Positions 36,595 through 45,558 are shown, numbered from the stretch's first letter. The stretch is 64,000 nt of DNA from Halomonas sp. A40-4 (GCF_015767635.1 NZ_CP065230.1:186001-250000); one strand, 5' to 3'. Program-made: numbers and translations. The notes: generated from the sequence alone by a model not told the origin.

Positions 36595-36930
36595 GTGGCC
36601 GTTTACGGCGGTATTCAAGCACATGAGCTGGAGCGTTGGTTAAATGCCTTGACCAACGCTGCCTACGATAGGCGCTGCCCGCTCTCCAAGGTGCACGGTG
36701 GCGATGCCCGCGCGCGCGCGGCACGCCAGAGCTTGTTACTCCTGGCCAATGACTATCGTGCGGGAGAGCTCACTCGAGAGGATTGTGCCGCCGATCTGGG
36801 TCGCTGGTGCGAAGGCTATCTGAGTGAGGCGGAGTGGTATGTGCTTGTCGGCACCCGCCAAGCACCATCGCAACCGCAAAGCGAAGAAGAGCGAAGCCTC
36901 ACCGTGCTCAAGCAGCATCGGGTGGGGTAA
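36595..36930 (+). CDS. Hypothetical protein, about 111 aa
   Basis: A soluble protein with a GTG start and GGGAG just upstream. HELERWLNALTNAAYDRRCPLSKVHGGDARARAARQSLLLLANDY is mostly helical, followed by CAADLGRWCEGYLSEAEWYVLVG. Cysteines are present but not in a metal-binding pattern. I do not recognise it. It lies 54 bp upstream of the FAN1-like nuclease gene and may belong to the same transcript. Confidence 0.55.
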   Translation: MAVYGGIQAHELERWLNALTNAAYDRRCPLSKVHGGDARARAARQSLLLLANDYRAGELTREDCAADLGRWCEGYLSEAEWYVLVGTRQAPSQPQSEEERSLTVLKQHRVG

Positions 36931-36984
36931 AACCCGCTCCCATACGCCATGACGGCGAAACCGCCGCGCTGTTACAATGGATGA

Positions 36985-38676
36985 ATGAACAGTGCATTCG
37001 CGACGCCGACCGCCTCCCTCGATGACCCTTTCTACTACCTGACGAACTTCCGCTTCGTTCTGGATTGGGTGGGGGAGCGCCATGCTGACCTGCTTTCGGC
37101 AGATGAGCGCGATTTCCTGGTTCAATTCGATAACTTGCCGCGATCATCCCAGGCGCTGCTGGTGCGCATGGTGATGCGCAAGGGCGAGCTGTTCCGGCTT
37201 GGCAAACTCAGCTATGCCGAGATCGGCGACAGCGCAACGGCGGTGGCGCCCTTGATGTCGCTAGGTTGGGTCGATAGCGACCCGGCGCTTAGTGTCGATG
37301 AGGTGTTTCACCAGCTACGCTTGGCCGAACTCCGCCAGGCGTTGGCAGCGGAAATACGCGCAGCCGGGGTGAGTGTCTCTAGCGCCAAAACCGTGCTCTA
37401 CGACACGCTGGCAAGCGCGTTCAATGAATCCAAGCGGTTATGCCAGTGGTGGCCCGGGGCAAACGATACAGTTCTGCGGCTAACGGTCATGGAAACCTGC
37501 GACCGTCTGCGGCTGATGTTCTTTGGCAACCTGCGCCAGGACTGGGCTGAGTTCGTGTTGACGGAGCTCGGCCTCCAGCATTTTGAGGTTGTGCCGTTCA
37601 CGTCACACTCCCGCGCTTTCCAATCGCGTCATGAAGTGGATACCTACCTGGTGCTCCATCATTTGCGCCAACGTCTTGATGAGGGCGAATTGCCCGCTGA
37701 TCTTTACCGTGAAGTACCATCGACCTCGGATAACCGCTGGTTGGCCACGCGGCGTGCTCGGTTACTGCTGCAACTGGGCCGCGAGGCTGAGCGCAGCGGT
37801 GACTCTGCGCTTGCGCTGACACTCTATGGCGATGCAGACAGTAGCGAAGCGCGCATTCGACAGCTACGTGTGTTGGAGCGAGCGGGAGAACATCAAGCGG
37901 CTTTTGAACGGGCGACCCAGGCGTTGGATAGCAGCCCTAACGAGACCGAACATCAAGCTCTGGCACGGCTGCTGCCCCGTTTGCAGCGGCGGCTTAAAAT
38001 GCCTGTTGTACCGAGTGAGCCAGAGCCCGCCCATGAGCGTTGGGATCTAGTATTGCCCGGGCCACAAGGTGTGGAGCGCGCTGTGGCTCAAGCACTTAGC
38101 GAGCCCCAGGCACCGGTCTACTATGTGGAAAACAGTCTGATCACCGGGCTGTTTGGCCTGCTCTGCTGGTCCGCTATATTTGCACCGTTGCCCGGCGCCT
38201 TCTTTCATCCCTTTCATAACGGCCCCGCGGATTTATACCGCGACGATTTTGTGGCGCGTCGGCGTGACGCCTTCGATGCCTGCCTGGCGCGGCTGGAAGA
38301 CGGCAGCTACCGCGAGGTGATTCAGGCGACCTGGCGGGAGAAGTTTGGTCTGGCATCGCCCTTTGTCCACTGGCCAATTGTCGATGAGGCGCTGGTCGAG
38401 CTGGCGCTCGAATGTATCCCCGCAGAGCATCTGCGCGCCTGTTTCGAACGGCTGCTGGGGGATCTCAAGGCCAACCGCGCCGGGCTGCCGGATCTGATTC
38501 AGTTGATGCCCGATGCACCCGAGGGCACGCCGCGCTACCGGATGATCGAAGTCAAGGGCCCCGGCGACCGGCTGCAGGATAATCAGCGTCGCTGGCTAAC
38601 CTTCTTCCACCGTCACGAGATCCCCGTCGCGGTATGTTACGTCTGCTGGGCGGATAGCGCCGAGCCAATGCCATGA
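36985..38676 (+). CDS. FAN1-like VRR-NUC nuclease
   Basis: A 563-residue protein of the Fanconi-associated nuclease 1 type. The C-terminal VRR-NUC (PD-D/ExK) domain has GLPDLIQL with Asp503 and YRMIEVKGPGDRLQDNQRRWL with Glu522 and Lys524, the complete catalytic core. A helical SAP-like and TPR-like region precedes it (LRLTVMETCDRLRLMFFGNLRQDW and repeats around residues 255-330). Bacterial FAN1 homologues act on branched DNA and interstrand crosslinks. The stop overlaps the start of the adjoining helicase by 4 bp, so the two are coupled. Confidence 0.88.
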   Translation: MNSAFATPTASLDDPFYYLTNFRFVLDWVGERHADLLSADERDFLVQFDNLPRSSQALLVRMVMRKGELFRLGKLSYAEIGDSATAVAPLMSLGWVDSDPALSVDEVFHQLRLAELRQALAAEIRAAGVSVSSAKTVLYDTLASAFNESKRLCQWWPGANDTVLRLTVMETCDRLRLMFFGNLRQDWAEFVLTELGLQHFEVVPFTSHSRAFQSRHEVDTYLVLHHLRQRLDEGELPADLYREVPSTSDNRWLATRRARLLLQLGREAERSGDSALALTLYGDADSSEARIRQLRVLERAGEHQAAFERATQALDSSPNETEHQALARLLPRLQRRLKMPVVPSEPEPAHERWDLVLPGPQGVERAVAQALSEPQAPVYYVENSLITGLFGLLCWSAIFAPLPGAFFHPFHNGPADLYRDDFVARRRDAFDACLARLEDGSYREVIQATWREKFGLASPFVHWPIVDEALVELALECIPAEHLRACFERLLGDLKANRAGLPDLIQLMPDAPEGTPRYRMIEVKGPGDRLQDNQRRWLTFFHRHEIPVAVCYVCWADSAEPMP

Positions 38677-40997
38677 GCGCGACCTATCGGGTGGCAGTGC
38701 GGGCGCTCTGCGATTTCACCGCCCGCGAAGGCGATCTCGACCACCGCTTTACTCCTGCGCCCAGTGCCCAGGAAGGCATACAAGGGCATACGCTGGTGGC
38801 CAGCCGCCGCGGGGCGGACTATATCGCCGAACTGCCGCTGTCAGGCACCTTTGCGGGGCTGACGGTGACAGGCCGCGCCGATGGTTTTGACCCTGCGGCC
38901 AACCGCCTGGAAGAAGTCAAAACCCACCGCGGCAGCCTGGAGCGCATGGCCGATAACCAGCGGGTGCTGCACTGGGCGCAGGTGAAAGTCTACGGCGCGC
39001 TGCTCTGCAAAGAGCGCGGCCTGGAGCACATCACCTTGACGCTGGTGTACCTGGAGATCGCCAGTGGCCAGGAGACCTTGCTTAACCAGGAGGCGTCCGC
39101 TAGCGAGTTGCAGGCGTTTTTTACCGCCCAGTGCCAACGCTTTCTCGCCTGGGCGCAGCAGGAGGCCGACCATCGCCAGCGCCGCGACAGCCGCCTGCAA
39201 ACGCTACGTTTTCCTCACAGCACGTTTCGTCCCGGCCAGCGCGAGCTCGCTGAAGATGTCTATAAAGCCACCGGCACCGGGCGCTGCCTGCTCGTTCAGG
39301 CACCCACGGGCATTGGCAAGACCGTGGCAACGCTGTTCCCCATGCTCTCGGCCATGCCGCGTCAGCAACTCGACCGCATCGCCTTTCTGACCATGAAGAC
39401 CCCCGGCCGCCGTTTGGCGCTGGATGCGCTCGCCACGCTGCGCGCTGGCCTGGGCGAGGAAGCCCAGCCGCTGCGGGTCCTGGAACTGGTGGCCCGGGAC
39501 AAGGCCTGCGAATACCCTGACCGCGCCTGCCACGGCGAGTCGTGCCCGTTGGCGGCGGGCTTTTACGACCGCCTGCCTGCGGCGCGACAAGCGGCAGTCG
39601 AGCAAGCGTGGCTGGATCGCGACGCGCTACGTGAAGTGGCGCTGGCCCATGACGTGTGCCCCTACTATTTAGGCCAGGAACTGGCGCGCTGGACAGATGT
39701 GGTGGTCGGCGACGTTAATCACTGGTTCGACAACCACGCGCTGCTGCACGGCCTGGCTCAGGCCAATGACTGGCGGACGGGCGTACTGGTCGATGAAGCG
39801 CATAATCTGGTGGAGCGCGCCCGCGGCATGTACAGCGCCGAACTCGACCAGCAGCGCCTTAACCGGTTGCGCCGTGCCGCGCCGACAGCGCTTTCACGGC
39901 CTTTGAATCGTTTAGCCCGCCAGTGGCAGGCATTGTTTAAAGACTCATCGCTTAATGACGAGTCACTGAAAGACGCGGGGCTGGATGCGGTAGGCGAACT
40001 GGGTAAGCCAGCCTATCGGCTGCTCACGACGCTGCCCGACAAGCTGGTGGCCGCCGCTCAGCAGGCGGGGGCTTCGGTGACCGATCACCTGGGTGAGCAC
40101 CCTGAAGACGCCAGTCTGGAACTCCAGGAACTGCTGTTCGAAGCGCTGGCGTTCTGCCGCCTTGCGGAGCGTTTTGGCGAGCACTCGCTGTGTGATCTTA
40201 CCCGCTATGGGCGAGGGCGGGCGGTGCTGGGACTCCGCAACCTGATACCCGCCGATTTTCTGGCCCCGCGCTTTAACGCCGCGCACTCAGTGGTGCTGTT
40301 CTCGGCAACGCTCACCCCTGGTCACTACTATCGAGACCTTCTCGGCTTGCCGGAAAAGACCGTCTGGCGCGAAGTGGCATCGCCGTTTGCCGCCCGCCAG
40401 CTTGAGGTACGCATAAGACGCGATATTTCCACCCGTTTTCGTGACCGGGACGCCTCCATCGAGCCCATCGTCACCACCATGGCGCAGCAGTATCAGCGCA
40501 GGCCAGGCCACTACCTGGCGTTCTTCAGCAGCTTTGCCTACCTGGCGGCAGCGCTGGCACGGTTCCGCGAAGCGCACCCGGATGTGCCCGTGTTTAGCCA
40601 AACCCGCGGGATGCCTGAGGCCGAACGCGAGGCGTTTCTGGCGCGCTTTACACCCGGTGGAAAAGGCATCGGCTTTGCGGTGCTGGGCGGTGCCTTCGCG
40701 GAGGGCATCGACCTGCCCGGCGACCGGCTGATTGGCGCCTTTATTGCGACCCTGGGCCTGCCGCCGTTTAACGACTTCAACGAAGCGCTGAAAGCGCGTT
40801 TGGGCGCGCGCTTTGGCCAGGGTGACGACTACACCTACCGTATTCCCGGCATGATCAAAGTGGTGCAGGCCGCTGGCCGGGTGATTCGCAGTCCAGATGA
40901 TGAAGGCGTTGTGGTATTAATGGATGATCGTTTCGCGCAAGCTAATGTACGTGCGCTGCTGCCCTCCTGGTGGACGGTGGAGACCTTTTCTCAATAA
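38673..40997 (+). CDS. XPD/DinG-like helicase with N-terminal RecB/Cas4-like domain
   Basis: 774 residues. The N-terminal ~175 residues resemble a PD-(D/E)xK nuclease of the Cas4/RecB class: RADGFDPAANRLEEVKTHRG, then QVKVYGALLC. The superfamily 2 helicase follows, with QAPTGIGKT (Walker A, 210-217) and VDEAHNLVERAR (DEAH, 374-377). Four cysteines fit an iron-sulfur cluster (Cys279, 286, 291 and 329), as in XPD and DinG. Motif VI is in GMIKVVQAAGRVIRSPDDEG. It is probably a 5'-3' DNA helicase working with the coupled FAN1-like nuclease in crosslink or fork repair. Confidence 0.88.
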   Translation: MSATYRVAVRALCDFTAREGDLDHRFTPAPSAQEGIQGHTLVASRRGADYIAELPLSGTFAGLTVTGRADGFDPAANRLEEVKTHRGSLERMADNQRVLHWAQVKVYGALLCKERGLEHITLTLVYLEIASGQETLLNQEASASELQAFFTAQCQRFLAWAQQEADHRQRRDSRLQTLRFPHSTFRPGQRELAEDVYKATGTGRCLLVQAPTGIGKTVATLFPMLSAMPRQQLDRIAFLTMKTPGRRLALDALATLRAGLGEEAQPLRVLELVARDKACEYPDRACHGESCPLAAGFYDRLPAARQAAVEQAWLDRDALREVALAHDVCPYYLGQELARWTDVVVGDVNHWFDNHALLHGLAQANDWRTGVLVDEAHNLVERARGMYSAELDQQRLNRLRRAAPTALSRPLNRLARQWQALFKDSSLNDESLKDAGLDAVGELGKPAYRLLTTLPDKLVAAAQQAGASVTDHLGEHPEDASLELQELLFEALAFCRLAERFGEHSLCDLTRYGRGRAVLGLRNLIPADFLAPRFNAAHSVVLFSATLTPGHYYRDLLGLPEKTVWREVASPFAARQLEVRIRRDISTRFRDRDASIEPIVTTMAQQYQRRPGHYLAFFSSFAYLAAALARFREAHPDVPVFSQTRGMPEAEREAFLARFTPGGKGIGFAVLGGAFAEGIDLPGDRLIGAFIATLGLPPFNDFNEALKARLGARFGQGDDYTYRIPGMIKVVQAAGRVIRSPDDEGVVVLMDDRFAQANVRALLPSWWTVETFSQ

Positions 40998-41044
40998 CGA
41001 TGCCCCATAACGGCTTTCAAAAACGACGATGGTTAGGCGAACCC

Positions 41045-41827
41045 ATGACGGATCTACTCTGGTATCAGTATGCATTGATCGGGCTAATTTTTGCCTGGAG
41101 CGGTTTTGTCAGGACGAGTCTGGGTTTCGGCGGTGCCGTACTGGCGCTGCCATTTCTGCTTTTGGTAGTGAACGAGCCCCTGGTCTTCCTGCCGATTATT
41201 GCCATTCACCTGCTGATCTTCTCCAGTTGGATTGCCTGGCGCGGGCATCGTCAAGTGCAGCAAGAGGGGGGAGCCGGCGCCGCGCCGGCGAGTAATATCG
41301 ATTGGGGCTACCTGGCCAAGGCCTTGAAGATCATGATTATCCCCAAGCTCATCGGGGTGGTGGGGCTGTTGACGCTGCCGGCTAACGTGATGACCAGCAT
41401 CATCTTCGGCATCGTGATCATCTATGCCATTGGCTACGTGCTTAACAAGCCGTTCAAGAGCAAGAACAAGTATGTGGACTACGTGCTGCTGGCGCTGGGC
41501 GGCTATGTCAGCGGTACCTCACTGATCGGTGCGCCGCTGATCGTGGCGGTGTTTGCTACTCACGTCGCCAAGGAACAGCTGCGGGATACCCTCTTTGTGC
41601 TGTGGTTTATCCTGGTGGTGATCAAGATGGTGTCGTTCGTCATCGCAGGCGTCGACCTGCAACTGATTCACCAGCTGTGGCTGCTGCCCTGCGCTTTTAT
41701 TGGCCATTTGCTCGGCGAGAAGGCCCACCGCTATATGCTCAAAGCAGACACCGGGCTGTTCTTTCGTGTGTTGGGGGCCGTGCTGATTCTGGTCAGCGTT
41801 GTGGGGTTGATTCACCCGCCGGGGTGA
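41045..41827 (+). CDS. TauE/SafE-family permease
   Basis: About 260 residues, eight predicted membrane segments. FAWSGFVRTSLGFGGAVLALPFLLLV is the N-terminal TauE/SafE (PF01925) half and GGYVSGTSLIGAPLIVAVFATHV the second half of the inverted repeat. The family exports or imports sulfonates, sulfite or similar organic anions; the substrate is unknown here. The ATG at 41045 has AGGCG upstream. It is the last chromosomal gene before the integrated element, 45 bp before the left repeat. Confidence 0.85.
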   Translation: MTDLLWYQYALIGLIFAWSGFVRTSLGFGGAVLALPFLLLVVNEPLVFLPIIAIHLLIFSSWIAWRGHRQVQQEGGAGAAPASNIDWGYLAKALKIMIIPKLIGVVGLLTLPANVMTSIIFGIVIIYAIGYVLNKPFKSKNKYVDYVLLALGGYVSGTSLIGAPLIVAVFATHVAKEQLRDTLFVLWFILVVIKMVSFVIAGVDLQLIHQLWLLPCAFIGHLLGEKAHRYMLKADTGLFFRVLGAVLILVSVVGLIHPPG

Positions 41828-41872
41828 CGCGCACCTCCCCAAATAGGCGGTTCGCTACCCTGCACGCCAACA

Positions 41873-41970
41873 AAAAACGGCCACCTGCTGTAATAGCTAA
41901 GTGGCCGTTTTCATGGAAATCTTTGGTCGGAATAGCAGGATTCGAACCTACGACCTCTGCCTCCCGAAGG
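41873..41970. repeat. Left attachment repeat (displaced tRNA-Pro 3' half)
   Basis: 98 bp identical to 58881-58978. It holds the old tRNA terminator (41874-41911) and the tRNA 3' half, including the CCA end (minus strand). Identity stops inside the anticodon stem, so this copy is not a working tRNA. Confidence 0.95.
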
Positions 41971-42102
41971 TATTCTGTTCATGACTAGCCAACGTAAGTG
42001 AACGTCAATGTTAGTGGTTAAAATGCTTATAAAACATGGATTTGTATTATTGTTTTTATACGATTGTTGACGCTGGGTGGCGATGGTTTACGATTGAAAG
42101 TA

Positions 42103-42120
42103 CTGACATATTGCTGACAC
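42103..42120. repeat. 18-bp end repeat, left copy
   Basis: CTGACATATTGCTGACAC, identical and in the same orientation to 58849-58866 at the other end. It contains two CTGACA units 11 bp apart. Position next to both att sites suggests an integrase arm-type site; this is inference. Confidence 0.7.
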
Positions 42121-42145
42121 GCTATGCGGGCGCCGGAGATGTACT

Positions 42146-43516
42146 GTGAAAAAGGCTAAGATCACAGCTAAAAAGGCTGCTGAGTTCATCGGCTCTGCTG
42201 AGCTCAGAGATAAGTTGTGGGATAGCCAACTATCAGGCTTTCACCTGGTCAAGCTGAAGACCTGTGGTAGCTGGAGGATTATTTATCGCACCAGCAATGG
42301 TCGAGAACGTTCATATACAGTTGGCCGATACCCCGCTCTTACTGCTGATCAGGCGCGAAGGCTGGCGCATGAAGCCAGGGGGCAGGTATTCCAGGGTGAA
42401 GACCCGATGGCTAAACGTCAGGCGGTTAAAGACGCTGCACTTCGCAAAGACCAGGAGACCTTGGGCGCCTATTTGGACGGTCCGTATACTGCTTATCAAA
42501 GGCGCAAGAAGACCGGCAATGACACCCTGGCAATATTAAATCGGCACTTTGGCTCATGGCGCCCTCGTCCGATGGGAGCTTTCAAAAGGAGCGACGTGGA
42601 GCGCTGGCAGGCTGACAAAGAGTCAAAGGGCCTGTCTCACCCTACGATTCAGCGGGCATACGGTGCGTTGCAGACGCTGCTGAATCATGCGGAGAGAGGG
42701 GAAACTATCGCGGTTAATCCTTTGAAAGGTGTCTCCCTCGAGCGTCCTGCTATGACGGAGAGCGACTTGGTAGAGTCGAATGGTGGCCGGCGGTATCTTG
42801 AGGAATCAGAAGTCACAGCATTATTCGCGGGTATTGAGGCCTATCAAGAGCAAAAGCGGGCGCAGCGCCGCAGCAGTCGGGCCCATGGGAAACCTCATTT
42901 AGAGAATTTAGACGATGTTCCCTTCGCCGATCACGTTAAGCCATGGCTTCTACTGATGTACTACACAGGGTTTCGCCCTGGGGATATTTATGGCCTTCGG
43001 TGGGAGCATATTAATTTGGCTTTCTCTACGATCACCAAAACGATCGAGAAGACGGCACACCACCAGCCAGAACCCAGAACATTCCCAGTTTGCCAGCAGG
43101 CCGTAGGTATCTTGCGTGATTGGTGGGAGCAAAAAGGAAAACCCGGGACAGGCTATGTTTTTCCAAGTGATAGAACAGGACGGCGAATGGATAAAAAAGC
43201 CATGTCACGCCCATGGAAGAACATAAAGCAGCTAGCAATAGAGCTAGAAGCAAAAGGGGAGATCGCTTCGGTCCTACCTGAAAATCTGGCGATGTATTCC
43301 TTACGCCATAACTTCGCGTCACAGTTGATTATGGGTGGGGCAGATTTGTTAACCGTGTCTAAATTGATGGCTCACACCGATATTCAAACCACCATTGAGC
43401 ATTATGGCCACTTGCGGCCAGACCATGCGCGTGACTACGTGAATGCCTTTGGAGAAAAGCACACGCCGGATACTGCTGGAGAGCTAAAAAGTTACCGCAG
43501 CAGCATCACAGGCTAA
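42146..43516 (+). CDS. int: Tyrosine integrase (DUF4102 N-terminus)
   Basis: 456 residues. The N-terminal arm-binding domain (KLWDSQLSGFHLVKLKTCGSWRIIYRTSNGRERSYTVGRYPALTADQARRLA) is of the DUF4102 kind seen in P4-type and island integrases. Catalytic residues: Arg277 (TGFRPGDIYGLRW), the YSLRHNF box with Arg387, His410 in MAHTDIQTT and nucleophile Tyr420 in EHYGH. All are present, so it should be active. GTG start with GGAG upstream. It sits beside the displaced tRNA fragment rather than beside the intact tRNA gene, the reverse of the usual layout. Confidence 0.95.
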   Translation: MKKAKITAKKAAEFIGSAELRDKLWDSQLSGFHLVKLKTCGSWRIIYRTSNGRERSYTVGRYPALTADQARRLAHEARGQVFQGEDPMAKRQAVKDAALRKDQETLGAYLDGPYTAYQRRKKTGNDTLAILNRHFGSWRPRPMGAFKRSDVERWQADKESKGLSHPTIQRAYGALQTLLNHAERGETIAVNPLKGVSLERPAMTESDLVESNGGRRYLEESEVTALFAGIEAYQEQKRAQRRSSRAHGKPHLENLDDVPFADHVKPWLLLMYYTGFRPGDIYGLRWEHINLAFSTITKTIEKTAHHQPEPRTFPVCQQAVGILRDWWEQKGKPGTGYVFPSDRTGRRMDKKAMSRPWKNIKQLAIELEAKGEIASVLPENLAMYSLRHNFASQLIMGGADLLTVSKLMAHTDIQTTIEHYGHLRPDHARDYVNAFGEKHTPDTAGELKSYRSSITG

Positions 43517-43522
43517 AAGGTT

Positions 43523-43575
43523 AGATCTGGCTAGGGTCGCTCCCGAACGCGGCTTCCCCGCCGCTTGCCAGATCT
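43523..43575 (+). other. Nested inverted repeat after int
   Basis: AGATCTGGC ... GCCAGATCT (9 bp, perfect) encloses GCGGC-TTCCCC-GCCGC. It begins just after the int stop. There is no T-tract, so it is a weak terminator candidate at best; it could be a structured RNA or a protein-binding site. Confidence 0.55.
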
Positions 43576-43608
43576 ATTCTATTTGGGGAGCACGCTGGGG
43601 AGTGTGTA

Positions 43609-44616
43609 ATGAAATTGCCGCTTAGAGACTTCTATGACATGCCAGAGGCCGCCAAGATTATTTCTGACAGGCTTGGGGAGCAGTGTCTGGAAAAAGACGT
43701 AAGACACTATGTCAGGCTAGGGCACCTGCCGGCATATACAGACCTGCCACTGACAACATTGGGGCAGGACATCAACACGAAAGTTTATCTACAAATAATT
43801 AATGTTGAGCCAGACATAGGTGAAGAAGGTGTAGCGCTTTATAAAGAAGCAGAAGATCAAGGTATTAGGCTAGGTTGGTATGAACAACATGATGCACCAG
43901 TAATCAACGATAGCTTCATCTCACGTCCCCGATCCGAAGGGCTATGGGGCTTTGGCAGAACTGTGAAAATTAAAGCAGTAGAATCAAGTAGTTTCCTTAA
44001 GGCTCAACTTGCTGTTGAGGATGACTGCATCGCGGTTGATAGGTTAGTTGCAGATTTTCTCGTTTACCAAGTAAGGCATGTCGTTTGGAGCATGGAAGAT
44101 ACTCAGTCTCAATACGCCAGCCAAAGTGGAAATATTCCGACGGGTGCTTTCTCATTTTTCGCGCATGGTATAAACCAGGAGTATGAGAAAAATGCTAGCC
44201 CAGAAATTCGCGACTATGCATACCTTCATGCGTCAGATGTGAAAATTGCAGGCCGGGATATTTTGGCGTTTATAGATAAAAGTCAGAAGAGTGAGTGGAA
44301 TGATGGGCCGGTTATTAATTCAGGTTCAGATACACCTGGTGAAAGAGAAATAGATAACTTGCATCGTACGATCGGGGCTCTCTCTGAGGCGCTAGCCGGT
44401 CGCCTTGGTGCTTCTGGTAACAACGGAAACAAGCCCAATGCGTCTGAGCTGGCGCGCTATCTGGCGGGTGTCGATGAGTTAGGAAGTGAGCAGCCTTCAT
44501 CACGTCGAGCTGAGCGCCCCGTGTCTGGCATCCATGGCATGAGCAATCGAAGCCTAAGAGAGCGTATAACTAAAGGGCTCCGAGCCATAGACGACGCTCA
44601 TAAAGAAAGAGATTAG
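43609..44616 (+). CDS. Unknown element-encoded protein, 335 aa
   Basis: GGGGAG precedes the ATG. AT-rich compared with the flanking operon. The N-terminus DFYDMPEAAKIISDRLGEQCLEKDVRHYVRLGHLPAYTDLP resembles an HTH-like or MerR-like segment used by phage-type regulators. The C-terminus REIDNLHRTIGALSEALAGR...SELARYLAG...GMSNRSLRERITKGLRAI looks like the helical tail found on several phage and island proteins. It may be a DNA-binding regulator; I do not recognise a named family. Confidence 0.7.
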   Translation: MKLPLRDFYDMPEAAKIISDRLGEQCLEKDVRHYVRLGHLPAYTDLPLTTLGQDINTKVYLQIINVEPDIGEEGVALYKEAEDQGIRLGWYEQHDAPVINDSFISRPRSEGLWGFGRTVKIKAVESSSFLKAQLAVEDDCIAVDRLVADFLVYQVRHVVWSMEDTQSQYASQSGNIPTGAFSFFAHGINQEYEKNASPEIRDYAYLHASDVKIAGRDILAFIDKSQKSEWNDGPVINSGSDTPGEREIDNLHRTIGALSEALAGRLGASGNNGNKPNASELARYLAGVDELGSEQPSSRRAERPVSGIHGMSNRSLRERITKGLRAIDDAHKERD

Positions 44617-44725
44617 CCCACCTGGTTACGGCAGCTGCCGTTTAGCTTTGGCAGTTGCCATGCCTTCTGTCTGGTCCACCTTCACGCTGACAACCGAACG
44701 TCAACAACAGCGTGAAGGTGACACT

Positions 44726-45079
44726 ATGCAAGACACCCAAGGCATTACTGCCATACCCCAAAGCACAAAATCATTTACGACAGAACGTGGCCGCGCAATA
44801 GCGGAAGCGTTAGAACCCTATCGTGCGGGATTGCCTGCCGAGCTAGTAGAGCTCACGGAACGCCAGGTGTTCCCCTACCTGATTCCTGCCAGCCTCAGAA
44901 CAGGACGCGATAGCCGACGCACAGGTGAGCTGTTAGGCCGTCAAGCACCTTGCTATGTGAAGCGCGGGCGGAGTGTCAGGTATCGGCTTCAAGATGTTCT
45001 GAACTGGCTGGCCGATGGCGATACCTACGGTAGTACTGCAGAAGCACTGCACGCTGTCCAAGCGAAGGGGGTAGCGTGA
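44726..45079 (+). CDS. AlpA-like/excisionase-type DNA-binding protein
   Basis: About 117 residues, ATG at 44726 with GAAGGTG upstream. The region RQVFPYLIPASLRTGRDSRRTGELLGRQAPCYVKRGRSVRYRLQDVLNWL has the layout of excisionase/AlpA helix-turn-helix proteins that end in 'xxRYRxxDVxxWL'. It is the first gene of a tightly packed operon that runs to 49.7 kb and could regulate it or int. Its stop overlaps the next ATG. Confidence 0.75.
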   Translation: MQDTQGITAIPQSTKSFTTERGRAIAEALEPYRAGLPAELVELTERQVFPYLIPASLRTGRDSRRTGELLGRQAPCYVKRGRSVRYRLQDVLNWLADGDTYGSTAEALHAVQAKGVA

Positions 45080-45351
45080 TGTTGACCGCGGCAATCAATC
45101 CCCGCTATGCTTCGATGGCTGGCGCAAAATCGTCAGCCGATCTTGGCGGATCGAAACCCTTAAGGCGCACAAGCGCCCCTACCATAGCAGGCGCTTTTTT
45201 TATGCCCGCTATGCATTATGGCGGCTGTGCGCGAGATGCCTTCGGGCATGCCGGTAACCTTGAGGGCCGGTCCGCCAACTTGCGTACAGTCGCCCCCATC
45301 CGATGCTTGGCGGCATCCGGGGACGACTCCAAACCTCAAGGAGTCACACCC
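45079..45351 (+). CDS. P4-immunity-type leader ORF region
   Basis: An open frame starting at the ATG at 45079 (overlapping the previous stop) runs through RYASMAGAKSSADLGG...FFMPAMHYGGCARDAFGHAGNLEGRSANLRT and continues in frame into the next gene without a stop. Translations like this are common over the immunity/attenuator region of P4-type elements, where they are often annotated as Ash- or Icd-like proteins. I suspect the DNA acts mainly as an RNA control region and that the peptide is incidental, but a real fusion cannot be excluded. Confidence 0.4.
45164..45201 (+). promoter_or_regulatory. Attenuator with mutually exclusive hairpins
   Basis: GGCGC (45164-45168) can pair with GCGCC (45173-45177). 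The same GCGCC can instead pair with GGCGC (45190-45194), which is followed directly by seven T residues, making a terminator. Two exclusive hairpins sharing one arm is attenuator logic. Placement upstream of the replication operon resembles P4 immunity, where a small RNA provokes early termination; that parallel is inference. Confidence 0.6.
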
Positions 45352-45558
45352 ATGGCATTACTACGCCTGTCTAACGTCATTACCCGCAGTTTATCTGGCC
45401 GCGCCGCTGCACACAGAGCGATGGCGAAAGCCGCCCTGTTTGCCGATAGCAGCGCCAGCACCCGCCTTAAGCGTTACAACCACCACATTGGAAAAGCCCA
45501 GCAGCTTGAAGCCCGCCTTTCTGACACTGCCAAGCGCAGCGCTGGAGGTGTGGCATGA
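45352..45558 (+). CDS. Hypothetical basic small protein, 68 aa
   Basis: AAGGAG lies 8 nt before the ATG, by far the best ribosome site in this region. The protein MALLRLSNVITRSLSGRAAAHRAMAKAALF is basic and helical, continuing SASTRLKRYNHHIGKAQQLEARL. The upstream frame is open, so a longer fused product is formally possible. Its stop overlaps the next ATG by 4 bp. No family recognised. Confidence 0.65.
   Translation: MALLRLSNVITRSLSGRAAAHRAMAKAALFADSSASTRLKRYNHHIGKAQQLEARLSDTAKRSAGGVA

Noticed and set aside
41873..41970. Second tRNA-Pro gene
   Set aside because: Only the 3' half is present; identity stops at the anticodon stem and the D-arm and 5' acceptor strand are missing.
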